DNA of 34,923 nt from Melioribacteraceae bacterium (GTDB lineage Bacteria > Bacteroidota > Ignavibacteria > Ignavibacteriales > Melioribacteraceae): contig JALSTB010000157.1 of assembly GCA_026983955.1 (NCBI GenBank), positions 1 to 34,923 of the forward strand, in the 5' to 3' direction. The translations under genes and the position numbers were made by a program. Below, in pieces: positions 16,934 to 25,904 of the stretch. Numbering within the stretch: the stretch's first letter is position 1; the number at the start of each line of letters is the position of its first letter. Below the pieces are notes generated by a model. It saw nothing but the letters and a program-made list of their open reading frames with translations, ran no database searches and was not told where the DNA came from.

Positions 16934-16949
16934 ATGTAAACGTTTACAC
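16934..16949. promoter_or_regulatory. LacI-type operator over the start site of the second CBM9 gene
   Basis: The core TGTAAACGTTTACA (16935-16948) is a perfect palindrome and differs by one or two bases per half from the sites at 3292 and 3461. It begins six bases after the -7 element, a position where repressor binding would block transcription directly. Confidence 0.82.
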
Positions 16950-17003
16950 AATTTTGCAAAAATCTTTTTATTAACATTTATTTAAAAATTGGAGGTGCCC
17001 CCG

Positions 17004-18917
17004 ATGAGAAAGTTTTTACATTTATTTTTTGCTCTTCTTCTAATTTCCAGCATGTCATTTGCTCAATATGCTAAACGGCAAGATGCAATTTGGGCAAGAA
17101 TGACTAATGAATCAATGAATCTTGATGGTCTGCTGAATGAAAGTTCTTGGGCAATGGCAGAGTCTTTGCATATTGTTTACGGACAAAGTGCCGGCTTGCC
17201 TTCGAGCGGATGGACACAAGACCCCACGGGTGGACCTGGCGCAGTTACCGACCCGACTGATGCAATAGTGAAATTTTTGGTTACACCGGATAATTATCTT
17301 TACGTAGGTTTCGTTGTTGCCGATTCAAGCGTGGGAGGTAAAAACGATTGGGCCAATTGGGATGGTATCTTAATGTCTATTAAATCCAGAACTACCGAAG
17401 GATATCTTGTTAATTACGAGCCAACCACTCCCTTTGAATATTTTTACTCGTTTTGGTATGACAATGATTCATTCGGTCCGGGTGATCCGCCGGTTTTCCG
17501 GGGTATATATGGTTCCAATGATGTTTTCCCGGGCGACAGTGTTGCATTCAATGCAAAAATGTTTGTTAACGGAACTACCAACGACAGCCTTCCTGATAAC
17601 GGTTATTCCGTGGAGATGATGATTAATCTCGATTCCGTTGGTGTTGATGTGAATAATCCGGACGGGGACATTATCGAACTGAATTTTTCAATTTGGGATA
17701 AGGACGTTTTTCAAGGAAGACCGTTGGATTCTTATACAACCCGCACCTGGTGGCAAAGTCCTTGGAATTCAAACGCTTTCAACGTCGGAAGGGTTTACGT
17801 TAATCCCTCGGTTACAGTAAACAGCGGAAGTGTTCCTGAGATTCAACCCGATGTGATAATCCCGAATGCAGCTAATCATCCGGCACCAAATATCGACGGA
17901 ATACTCGACGAAGAAGTGTGGACGGGAGCCTATACTTTTCAGATGGCATGGGATCTTGGCAACGTTCGCCAAACTTATCCTGGAGTAGGTAAATTCAGAA
18001 GTGGTAGATTCCAACCTGAACGCGATTTGGATGGTGATGGTACCGTTGATCCAAAGGCTCAAGTGTTGGATCCCGTTACAGCTACTATAAAAGCATTCTT
18101 TAAGGATAATTTCCTTTATCTGGCTGCCGATGTCGATGATAAATTGGTTCAAGCTTCTAACGATTATGATTTCTATGACGGTGTTATTTTCAGATTGGGT
18201 GACAGGGGACAACTCAACGGTGATAATTATACTCTGTTTCAACATTTATCGGTTATGGTGAGCGACAATCCCGATACACCGTTTGTAGCATTGGATTATT
18301 TACCGAATATGTTGGATTCGAGCAATACCCAAGTGGCTTTGCATCTCAAGGGTGCAACAACGGTTAATAATTCCGCCGATGTTGACGAAGGTTATACAAT
18401 AGAAATGAAAGTCGATTTGTCTTATTTGGGATATCCTAACGACTTGGGCGACAACCTCCTTTTCTGGGGTGTCTTGTTGTTCGATGGCGATTCGTTCGAT
18501 GATCCTTTGCAAAATTACGGAACGCGTACTTGGTGGTTCGGTGAAAATTACAACTGGGCAACTGCCTGGTCGGTTATGGATCCTAATTATGTTCTTGTCA
18601 ATATCGATGATTTTAAAGGAAAGAAAATTCCCAATCATTTAAAGCTGTTGGGGAATTACCCGAATCCGTTCAATCCTTCCACAAAAATTAAGTTTGCAAC
18701 ACCCGTCAGAGGAAACGTTAAAATAAACGTTTACAACATGCTGGCGCAAAAAGTAATCACTTACGGTTTCGGTAATCTTAATGCAGGAATTCATGAGCGG
18801 AATTTCGATGCGAGTCAACTTTCATCGGGGGTATATTTTTACACTATACAATTGGAAAACGGACTAGACGGAAAAGTAATTTCAAGTAAAATCGGGAAAA
18901 TGGTACTTATAAAATAA
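17004..18917 (+). CDS. T9SS-secreted protein with two CBM9-like domains
   Basis: The 637-residue protein is best started at the ATG at 17004, which follows GGAGG (16991-16995) at eight bases and opens a clean signal peptide (about 1-21); a TTG five codons upstream is less likely. Two CBM9-like domains follow (about 25-275 and 295-540), with hallmarks LDGLLNESSW and IDGILDEEVW. A T9SS sorting domain (about 545-637) opens with NYPNPFNPSTKI and ends GKMVLIK. No catalytic domain is seen. The domains are clearly more diverged than the three of the 4517 protein. It is the gene most directly controlled by the LacI operator and is followed by a strong terminator. I infer a second surface glycan-binding protein. 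Confidence 0.86.
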   Translation: MRKFLHLFFALLLISSMSFAQYAKRQDAIWARMTNESMNLDGLLNESSWAMAESLHIVYGQSAGLPSSGWTQDPTGGPGAVTDPTDAIVKFLVTPDNYLYVGFVVADSSVGGKNDWANWDGILMSIKSRTTEGYLVNYEPTTPFEYFYSFWYDNDSFGPGDPPVFRGIYGSNDVFPGDSVAFNAKMFVNGTTNDSLPDNGYSVEMMINLDSVGVDVNNPDGDIIELNFSIWDKDVFQGRPLDSYTTRTWWQSPWNSNAFNVGRVYVNPSVTVNSGSVPEIQPDVIIPNAANHPAPNIDGILDEEVWTGAYTFQMAWDLGNVRQTYPGVGKFRSGRFQPERDLDGDGTVDPKAQVLDPVTATIKAFFKDNFLYLAADVDDKLVQASNDYDFYDGVIFRLGDRGQLNGDNYTLFQHLSVMVSDNPDTPFVALDYLPNMLDSSNTQVALHLKGATTVNNSADVDEGYTIEMKVDLSYLGYPNDLGDNLLFWGVLLFDGDSFDDPLQNYGTRTWWFGENYNWATAWSVMDPNYVLVNIDDFKGKKIPNHLKLLGNYPNPFNPSTKIKFATPVRGNVKINVYNMLAQKVITYGFGNLNAGIHERNFDASQLSSGVYFYTIQLENGLDGKVISSKIGKMVLIK

Positions 18918-18919
18918 CA

Positions 18920-18953
18920 GTTAGACCGGTTAATTTAACCGGTCTAACTTTTT
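18920..18953 (+). terminator. Intrinsic terminator between the second CBM9 gene and the TonB receptor
   Basis: GTTAGACCGGTTAA (18920-18933) is perfectly complementary to TTAACCGGTCTAAC (18935-18948), giving a long hairpin with a T run after it. The receptor starts at 18972, leaving only about 20 bases for a promoter, so read-through or a promoter inside the hairpin region must feed it. Confidence 0.85.
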
Positions 18954-18971
18954 AAATAAAACGGAATTTGA

Positions 18972-21593
18972 ATGACTAAACCAGTATTCACACTCCTGTT
19001 TCTGCTTTTGAGTATGGAAGTTATCGCCCAAACAAGCGGTAAAATTGCCGGGCGTGTAGTTGACGAAAGCGGAAAACCGCTTATTGGAGCGAATGTTCTG
19101 ATTGAAGGAACCAACAGAGGAGCGGCTACGGATGAAGAAGGATATTATTCGATAATTAATGTTCGCGCGGGAACCTACACTTTGCAATTCGGATTTGTGG
19201 GCTATCAACGAAAAACCGTTAAGAATGTTAAGGTTTATGCCGACCGGACTACAAAAGTGGATGTGCAACTTAAACCCAAAGCAGTTCAATCGGAAGAAGT
19301 GATTGTAGAAGCCCAAAAGCCTTTGGTTGAAGTAAATCTTACCAGCTCGGTTGCAACAATAACAGACGAGGATATTGATAAACTTCCGGTTCAAAACCTT
19401 ACTGAAATAGTTAACCTGCAAGCCGGTGTAGTCGACGGACATTTTAGAGGGGGGCGTTTGGGTGAAGTACAATATCAAGTTGACGGTGTCACGGTTAATA
19501 ATCCGTATGATAATTCTTCCACATTAAAACTGGATAGGTCTGTTCTTCAAGAAGTGCAAGTTATCAGCGGTACATTCGATGCTAAATACGGGCAAGCTAT
19601 GTCCGGTGTTGTAAATGCCGTTCTAAAATCCGGTTCCGATAAATTTGAAATCAGAGGTGAATTATACGGCGGCGATTTTTATACTTCCGATTCGAAACGT
19701 TATCCGCACAATAACTCTTTTAATCCGGTAACAATACAAAATTATCAGTTGACGTTAAGCGGACCGTTGCCAATTAATTCCACAACATTTTTGGTAAACG
19801 GCAGAAGATATTTAAATTACGGATATTTATTTGGTGTAAGAAGATTTTTGCCAACGGACAAATCGGATTTTGAAAAAAAAATCTATAATCCAACCGGCGA
19901 CAATAAACTTGTTCCAATGCAAATAAATAAAGAATGGAGCGGACAAGCCAAAATAACGAACCGGTCAATTCATAATGTTCAACTTAGTTATCAGGCGATA
20001 TTTAATAGGCTTGAAACTTCACGCTATGATCATGCTTTTAGATTGAATCCGGAAGGGATTACAACCCAGAAAACTTTATCTTTAACACATGGTTTCGATT
20101 TTATTCATACCATTTCGGACAAGATGTTTTACAAAATAAGTGCCCGCCAAAATTATTTCGACTACAGTGATTATAAATATAAAGATCTGTTCGATAAACG
20201 TTACACCTTGGCCGGTCAACCGAAAGGAGACCCCAATTATGAAGATGGAGCTATTATTCAAGGTGTAAGTTTGGGCAGATTCATTCAAAAAACCAATTCG
20301 GGAATCGTTAAAGCCCAATTTACTTGGCAAGTTGACAGAATAAATTTTGTAGAAAGCGGCACGGAATTCGAATATTCCCAAATTTCCTTTGGCAGTCCTG
20401 GCTTTTTGGACTTTGTAACGGAAAACGGTATTCAAAAATTAAAGCCCAGACTGGGAAGTAAACCAGGTGATCCGAAAGTTGAAACATATTTTCCGCACAG
20501 ACTTGCCGCATATTTGCAAGATCGAATTGAATGGGGTGATATTGTGGTGCGGGCGGGAGTCCGGTTCCAGCTTTTCGATGCAAATGCAAAAGTTCCAAGT
20601 GATTATCAAAATCCAGCTAATGCAATAAGCAATGCACCGAAATCCAAGCTGGTGAGAACCACCGTAAAAACTTCAATTGCACCACGCTTGGGGTTCAGTT
20701 TTCCTCTTACCGATCATTCTTCAATTTATTTTTCATACGGTCACTTTTATCAAATGCCAAACTTGAATTCATTATATAACAACTCTAATTATTTAATACT
20801 AAAAGATTTGCAAGCGGGCGGAATAAGTTACGGTGTGATGGGTAATCCCGATTCAAAGCCACAAAAAACAATTCAGTATGAAGTTGGATTGAAGCAAGCT
20901 GTTTCCACCTTCTTTGGTGTCGAAATTACATTTTTTTACAAAGATATAAGAGATTTACTAGGAACGGAGTTCGTTTCAACTTACACTGCTGCAGAGTATG
21001 CCCGGTTAACAAATGTCGATTTCGGTAGCGCGTACGGACTAACAATTGCACTAGACCAAAGAAGGATAGGTTCGTTCAGCAGTTCCATCGATTATACGTT
21101 ACAATTTGCGAATGGAAATTCCAGCGATCCCAATGAAACGGCAAACAGAGCTGCGGCAGGTAAAGATCCGAGGCCGAGGGACATTCCTTTTAATTGGGAT
21201 CAGCGGCATACTTTAAACGCTACATTAATCTACTCCGAGCCGGGAAATTATTCATTAAGCACAATAATCAAATTCGGAAGCGGGCAACCATACACACCTG
21301 CAATCGGAACAGGCTTCAACGCGGATTTGGAAACAAATTCCGGAAGAAAAAAAAGTTTTATTTTAATGGATTTAAGAGCAGAAAAATCATTTAAAATTAA
21401 TAATATAAAACTTAACTTATTCCTTAGAGTATTTAATTTGTTGAACACCAGTTTTGTAAACGGGTTTGTATTTTCCACCACGGGAAGTCCGGATTATTCA
21501 CAATTTCCCGTGTTAGACAGGGTTCAATTGGCAAATCCGGCAAGGTTTTATCCACCCAGAAGAATAGAATTTGGAGTCACATTTAATTTATGA
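18972..21593 (+). CDS. TonB-dependent outer-membrane receptor (carboxypeptidase-like N-domain type)
   Basis: The 873-residue protein has a signal peptide (about 1-19), a carboxypeptidase-regulatory-like domain (about 22-110, starting KIAGRVVDESGKPLIGANV), a plug domain (about 115-225, with VDGVTVNNPYD and YGQAMSGVVNAVLKSGS) and a beta-barrel ending in GVTFNL with the terminal aromatic/hydrophobic pattern of outer-membrane barrels. It belongs to the SusC-like side of the TonB receptor family by its N-domain but is shorter than typical SusC (about 1000 residues), and no SusD gene follows. Its stop overlaps the start of the next gene (ATGA), suggesting that the two products work together. I infer import of oligosaccharides through the outer membrane. 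Confidence 0.92.
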   Translation: MTKPVFTLLFLLLSMEVIAQTSGKIAGRVVDESGKPLIGANVLIEGTNRGAATDEEGYYSIINVRAGTYTLQFGFVGYQRKTVKNVKVYADRTTKVDVQLKPKAVQSEEVIVEAQKPLVEVNLTSSVATITDEDIDKLPVQNLTEIVNLQAGVVDGHFRGGRLGEVQYQVDGVTVNNPYDNSSTLKLDRSVLQEVQVISGTFDAKYGQAMSGVVNAVLKSGSDKFEIRGELYGGDFYTSDSKRYPHNNSFNPVTIQNYQLTLSGPLPINSTTFLVNGRRYLNYGYLFGVRRFLPTDKSDFEKKIYNPTGDNKLVPMQINKEWSGQAKITNRSIHNVQLSYQAIFNRLETSRYDHAFRLNPEGITTQKTLSLTHGFDFIHTISDKMFYKISARQNYFDYSDYKYKDLFDKRYTLAGQPKGDPNYEDGAIIQGVSLGRFIQKTNSGIVKAQFTWQVDRINFVESGTEFEYSQISFGSPGFLDFVTENGIQKLKPRLGSKPGDPKVETYFPHRLAAYLQDRIEWGDIVVRAGVRFQLFDANAKVPSDYQNPANAISNAPKSKLVRTTVKTSIAPRLGFSFPLTDHSSIYFSYGHFYQMPNLNSLYNNSNYLILKDLQAGGISYGVMGNPDSKPQKTIQYEVGLKQAVSTFFGVEITFFYKDIRDLLGTEFVSTYTAAEYARLTNVDFGSAYGLTIALDQRRIGSFSSSIDYTLQFANGNSSDPNETANRAAAGKDPRPRDIPFNWDQRHTLNATLIYSEPGNYSLSTIIKFGSGQPYTPAIGTGFNADLETNSGRKKSFILMDLRAEKSFKINNIKLNLFLRVFNLLNTSFVNGFVFSTTGSPDYSQFPVLDRVQLANPARFYPPRRIEFGVTFNL

Positions 21594-24500
21594 GAAAAGT
21601 AAAAATTGTTCTAATTATAATTTTAATAGTTTTGTTTTATATTAACAGCAAAGCTCAAGAATACCTGCCGGTGGTACCGGATTCGTTAAGAGGAGCAATT
21701 GATCAAGAAAGGGAAGGGCAACACGATGCAAACAACATAAGAACCAAATTTTTCAATTTTGGAATGGTGGGTGATTATCCGCGGGATCCTATCAATGTTG
21801 ATGTTACTGTGTTTCATTCCATGGAATGGCCGAAAGGTTCGGGTGAAAACTATAGTGATGGTCATACCCCTTTTGTTCTTGCCAAAGTCAAACAAAACAA
21901 CGGGACTGATGCCTATATTATGGAAACCGGATACCGCGAAAGACAAGCCAGAAGCCCTTTCCATCCCGAGAGAGTAATGAGATTTGAACCCCGGCCGGGA
22001 TATTTCCAACCCGATCCGGCAATAAATAAAGGCAGATCCGTTGCAATAAGCAATGACCCGCGTACTTGGCCCGGGCAATGGATTGATAAATTGAACGATC
22101 CGGATGATCCTGGATGGAGCGGTTTCTGGAACGGCTACTTCGGGAAAGCACCCGGGGCTGACCAAGAAAGCTTTGTCGTTTATGATGATAACTTTTACGA
22201 TGCTTGGAATTTTTATCCGGATGACAGAGACCACACACGGCACGGACTCGGATTGAAAATAGAACAAAGAGGTTTCCAGTGGGCTAACCCTCAAGCTGGT
22301 AATGTGATCTTCTGGCATTACGATATAACAAACGAAGGAACTACAACTTACGATAATAATATAATTTTCGGCTTGTATATGGATTCCGGTGTAGGCGGTT
22401 CCGGAATAGGTGTTGACGGAATTCCAGAATCGGATGACGATAATGCTTTTTTTGATAAATCAATCGGACTTAATATTGTTTATACTTGGGATAAGTTCGG
22501 TCACGGCATGAGAGGTCCTACCGGATATTTGGGCTATTCGTATATGGAAACCCCGGGCAATCCGTTCAATGGTATCGACGATGATATGAACGGCGTTACT
22601 GATGAAAAACGGGACGGCGGTCCGGGAATCAAAATTGAAGGTGTGGACAACATTTTGGCTTATGTACGTCAACATTACGATATTGATAAGTTTGAGGAAT
22701 TTTTTCAAGGTTCAATAGAAAACCGCCCGGCAGTTCAATCCGGTGTCTGGTGGACGGGCGACGAAGATATGGATTGGGTGGCGGAATTTCATGATACCGG
22801 GGCAGACGGTGTTTTTGCTACAAAAGATAATCCACCCGATGAAGGTGAAAAAGACGGTATTCCTACTTTAGGAGAACCTAATTTTGATAAAACCGATATC
22901 GATGAATCCGATCAAATAGGTTTAACCGGTTTTAAAATGAATAGAATTAAAGCCGGTGCAGGCTCACCCTCCACCGAGGTTGATAACATTGTGTTTTTTA
23001 TGGATGAAAATAAATGGCCTCAAAGATTATTCGATATGTTTACCTCGGATGACCCTTTCGATGCGCCGTTGGTTTTGAATTACAATATAGGATTTTTGTT
23101 TGCTTCCGGTCCTTTTATTTTACAACCGGCCAAAAAAGAAAGATTCAGTCTGGCGCAAGGTTTCGGAGCAAACTTAAGGGAATTGGAAAACACAGCCCGC
23201 GTTGTTACTCAAATTTATAAGGCGAATTATCAATTTGCCGTACCTCCGCCATTACCCACTGTTCATGCAACGGCGGGTGATGGCTATGTGATTTTAACCT
23301 GGGATGATTTGGCTGAAAGGGCTTTCGATCCTATTACTCTTAAAAATGATTTTGAAGGTTATAAAATTTACCGCAGTACCGATCCTTCTTTTCTTGACCC
23401 GAAAATAATTTATACGGCAACAGGTTCCCACACGTTTGGGAACGGAAAACCATTGGCTCAATTCGATTTGGTCGACGGTATTTACGGATTCTCCAATACA
23501 ACAGTTGAAGGAATAAGCTATTTTTTGGGGAACGAAACCGGGATAAAACATACTTTTACGGATTCCACTGTTACAAACGGACAACTTTATTATTACGCCG
23601 TTACCGCTTATGATACGGGTTCCGATTCATTGAAAATTTTTCCATCCGAAAACTCTATTTCAGTCAGTCAAACATTAAGGGGCGGAATAATTTTACCGGG
23701 AAATGTGGTGCAAGTGCGTCCCAATCCTCCGGTTACCGGTTTCCAACAGGCAAAAGCAATAAATGTTCAACACGTAAAAGGGAATGGTGTTGGCAATATA
23801 AAATTGGAAGTAAAGAATTCCGATATAGTTCCGGATGGACATAATTTTAGAATAACATTTGTAACTTCTGACGACAGTGTAAGAGCTGAAAAATATAAAT
23901 TGATTGATGAAACTTCGGGTGATACTTTAATTGAATTCGGAACGGATTTAGACGGTCTGGGCGTTGGACCCGTTGGAGAAGGGATTCTACCAGTTATTTC
24001 AACTCCTCACGAAGTAACTATTGATTCGAATAAAACGGGATTTACTGAAAATTCACAAACCAATATTAAACTGAGTGTAAGATATGTAAACTCTCAAAAT
24101 ACTTTGCCCCCCAATTTAAAAAGACCCGGATACCCCGAAAATATTGAAATCCGGTTCAGTAATTCAATTGTCGATACTTCTTTACCTTATAGTATATTTC
24201 CTGCAGTTCCTGTAAAGTTTAAAGTTTATGCAATAACAAGTAACGGCGATATGGAGATGAAATTCCGTTTTCAAGACAGGGATGGCGATAACACCTTGAG
24301 CGATCCGAAAGATGTTTTGGAAATTGTAACTTATGCACGAACCGGGCCCAATAAGCCGAAAGTAACATGGAGTATTAAAATCGATACCACAGGACAGTCG
24401 CAGTCGGGAGATATTTTGTTACCAGGTGAGGGGGATGTATTCCTTTTAGCGGTTAATAAACCTTTCGGAGAGGAAGATGAATTTGTATTTTCCACAATTG

Positions 24501-24850
24501 GTCAACGTGTCGATAACAATTTATCAGCGAATAGCGATAAGCACCCTTATGTTGTGCCCAATCCATATGTTGGTGCAGCTAGTTTTGAACCGCAACGCTT
24601 TGCTGTTTCCGGCAGGGGTGAAAGGAGAATGGAATTCAGAAATATACCTGTGAATGCAACTATAAGGATTTATACCGTCAATGGGGAACTTGTAAAAACT
24701 TTGCAGCACGAAGGAAACATTACAGAAGGATATGTTGCATGGAATTTAAGAACAAAAGATAACCTGGAAGTTGCGCCTGGTCTCTATATTTTTCATGTTG
24801 AAGCTCCGGGAAATAAACCTTTTGTCGGAAAGTTCGCAATTATAAAATAA
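21590..24850 (+). CDS. Large T9SS-exported protein coupled to the TonB receptor
   Basis: The 1086-residue protein has a signal peptide (about 1-22) and a long region without a domain I can name (about 23-545), rich in Asp, Gly and Trp. Within it are acidic stretches such as DGIPESDDDN and GIDDDMNGVTDE that resemble calcium-binding loops. A fibronectin type III-like segment (about 550-710) and further beta-sandwich regions follow, then a T9SS-like tail (about 990-1086) with VVPNPYVGA, IRIYTVNGELVKTL and GLYIFHVEAPG. Similar receptor-coupled proteins are common in Ignavibacteria, but I know of no assigned function. The four-base overlap with the TonB receptor and the following PorV-like gene suggest a surface partner of the receptor, perhaps replacing SusD. 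This role is inference. Confidence 0.75.
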   Translation: MRKVKIVLIIILIVLFYINSKAQEYLPVVPDSLRGAIDQEREGQHDANNIRTKFFNFGMVGDYPRDPINVDVTVFHSMEWPKGSGENYSDGHTPFVLAKVKQNNGTDAYIMETGYRERQARSPFHPERVMRFEPRPGYFQPDPAINKGRSVAISNDPRTWPGQWIDKLNDPDDPGWSGFWNGYFGKAPGADQESFVVYDDNFYDAWNFYPDDRDHTRHGLGLKIEQRGFQWANPQAGNVIFWHYDITNEGTTTYDNNIIFGLYMDSGVGGSGIGVDGIPESDDDNAFFDKSIGLNIVYTWDKFGHGMRGPTGYLGYSYMETPGNPFNGIDDDMNGVTDEKRDGGPGIKIEGVDNILAYVRQHYDIDKFEEFFQGSIENRPAVQSGVWWTGDEDMDWVAEFHDTGADGVFATKDNPPDEGEKDGIPTLGEPNFDKTDIDESDQIGLTGFKMNRIKAGAGSPSTEVDNIVFFMDENKWPQRLFDMFTSDDPFDAPLVLNYNIGFLFASGPFILQPAKKERFSLAQGFGANLRELENTARVVTQIYKANYQFAVPPPLPTVHATAGDGYVILTWDDLAERAFDPITLKNDFEGYKIYRSTDPSFLDPKIIYTATGSHTFGNGKPLAQFDLVDGIYGFSNTTVEGISYFLGNETGIKHTFTDSTVTNGQLYYYAVTAYDTGSDSLKIFPSENSISVSQTLRGGIILPGNVVQVRPNPPVTGFQQAKAINVQHVKGNGVGNIKLEVKNSDIVPDGHNFRITFVTSDDSVRAEKYKLIDETSGDTLIEFGTDLDGLGVGPVGEGILPVISTPHEVTIDSNKTGFTENSQTNIKLSVRYVNSQNTLPPNLKRPGYPENIEIRFSNSIVDTSLPYSIFPAVPVKFKVYAITSNGDMEMKFRFQDRDGDNTLSDPKDVLEIVTYARTGPNKPKVTWSIKIDTTGQSQSGDILLPGEGDVFLLAVNKPFGEEDEFVFSTIGQRVDNNLSANSDKHPYVVPNPYVGAASFEPQRFAVSGRGERRMEFRNIPVNATIRIYTVNGELVKTLQHEGNITEGYVAWNLRTKDNLEVAPGLYIFHVEAPGNKPFVGKFAIIK

Positions 24851-24862
24851 TGAAATACTATT

Positions 24863-25876
24863 ATGAAAACTATTATTCGATATTGTCTTTTACTTCTTTT
24901 ACTCCTTTTTACGTCAATATATTCACAAAGCAAGGTTGCCACCACAATCGGACAAGTATTAAAAATTACTCCAAGTGCAAGGGCAAACGGAATAGGAAAC
25001 GCCAGCACTTCATTAACGGGAGAACCTTCTGCTGCGTTTTATAATCCGGCAATTTTAGGAAAAGTTAAAGATTTTAATATTCAATTAACTCATAATGAAT
25101 GGTTGGCGGACATTAATTATAATTATGTTATTGCTACATACTCAATTGAATCTTTAGGTACTTTTGCATTCCAGGTTATTTCATTAAATTCGGGTGAAAT
25201 TGATGTGAGAACCGTTGAACAACCATTGGGAACAGGTGAGCGATATTCGGTAAACAATATTGCATTGGGAATCGGGTACGGTGTGAATTTAACCGACAGA
25301 GTGTCTGTGGGATTTCAACTAAACTATTTGCAGGAAACCATCTGGCATAGCAGTCTTGCCACGTACGGAGTGAATTTCGGAGTTTTGTACCGGTTGGCAG
25401 ACAACAGTTTAACATTGGGCGCCAGTATTTCCAATTTTGGACCGAGAGCAAAGTATTCGGGAAGGGATTTATTTATCGATCACGATTTCGACCCCGCCAA
25501 ACATGGCGATAATGACGCAATTCCTTCCGAAATAAGAACCGACGAATTTCCGTTACCAACTTTATTCAGAGTCGGTTTATCATATCCGCTGCAAGTTTCG
25601 GAAAAAAATAAATTGATATTTTCTGCCGACGCAATCCATCCCAATGATAACAATGAAAGCATTAACATTGGGTTCGAATGGAACTATGATAATTTACTGA
25701 TGTTAAGAGGAGGTTACAGGGATTTGTTTTTACAAGATTCGGAAGGCGGACTTGTTTTTGGCGCCGGAATTAATATAAATTTCCTTAGTGATTATCTGTT
25801 AAGTATCGATTATGCTTGGGCGGATTACGGCCGGTTAAAGCAGGTTAACAGATTTACTCTGGGACTTAAATTCTGA
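24863..25876 (+). CDS. PorV/PorQ-family outer-membrane beta-barrel protein
   Basis: The 337-residue protein has a signal peptide (about 1-21) and then the family's typical start, with SARANGIGNASTSLTGEPSAAFYNPA, followed by alternating beta strands that form a FadL-like barrel and a terminal Phe (GLKF). In T9SS bacteria PorV shuttles cargo proteins to the attachment complex, and PorQ-type relatives have related roles. Many Ignavibacteria carry several such paralogues next to T9SS cargo genes. Here it follows the large T9SS protein by 12 bases, so it may be dedicated to that protein or to the other cargos of the locus. It could instead be a general T9SS component placed here. Confidence 0.85.
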   Translation: MKTIIRYCLLLLLLLFTSIYSQSKVATTIGQVLKITPSARANGIGNASTSLTGEPSAAFYNPAILGKVKDFNIQLTHNEWLADINYNYVIATYSIESLGTFAFQVISLNSGEIDVRTVEQPLGTGERYSVNNIALGIGYGVNLTDRVSVGFQLNYLQETIWHSSLATYGVNFGVLYRLADNSLTLGASISNFGPRAKYSGRDLFIDHDFDPAKHGDNDAIPSEIRTDEFPLPTLFRVGLSYPLQVSEKNKLIFSADAIHPNDNNESINIGFEWNYDNLLMLRGGYRDLFLQDSEGGLVFGAGININFLSDYLLSIDYAWADYGRLKQVNRFTLGLKF

Positions 25877-25904
25877 ATTACGACTATACATAAAATTTAT
25901 AATA

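Noticed and set aside
18930-19478. 182-codon open frame on the minus strand
   Set aside because: It is antisense to the signal peptide and N-domain of the TonB receptor and spans the terminator; no family features.
21686-22318. 210-codon open frame on the minus strand
   Set aside because: It lies inside the well-supported plus-strand T9SS protein, has no recognisable domain, and its composition fits an antisense shadow.
18972-24850. A SusC/SusD pair
   Set aside because: The gene after the receptor has a T9SS tail, no lipobox and no recognisable SusD helical repeat features, so I do not call it SusD.
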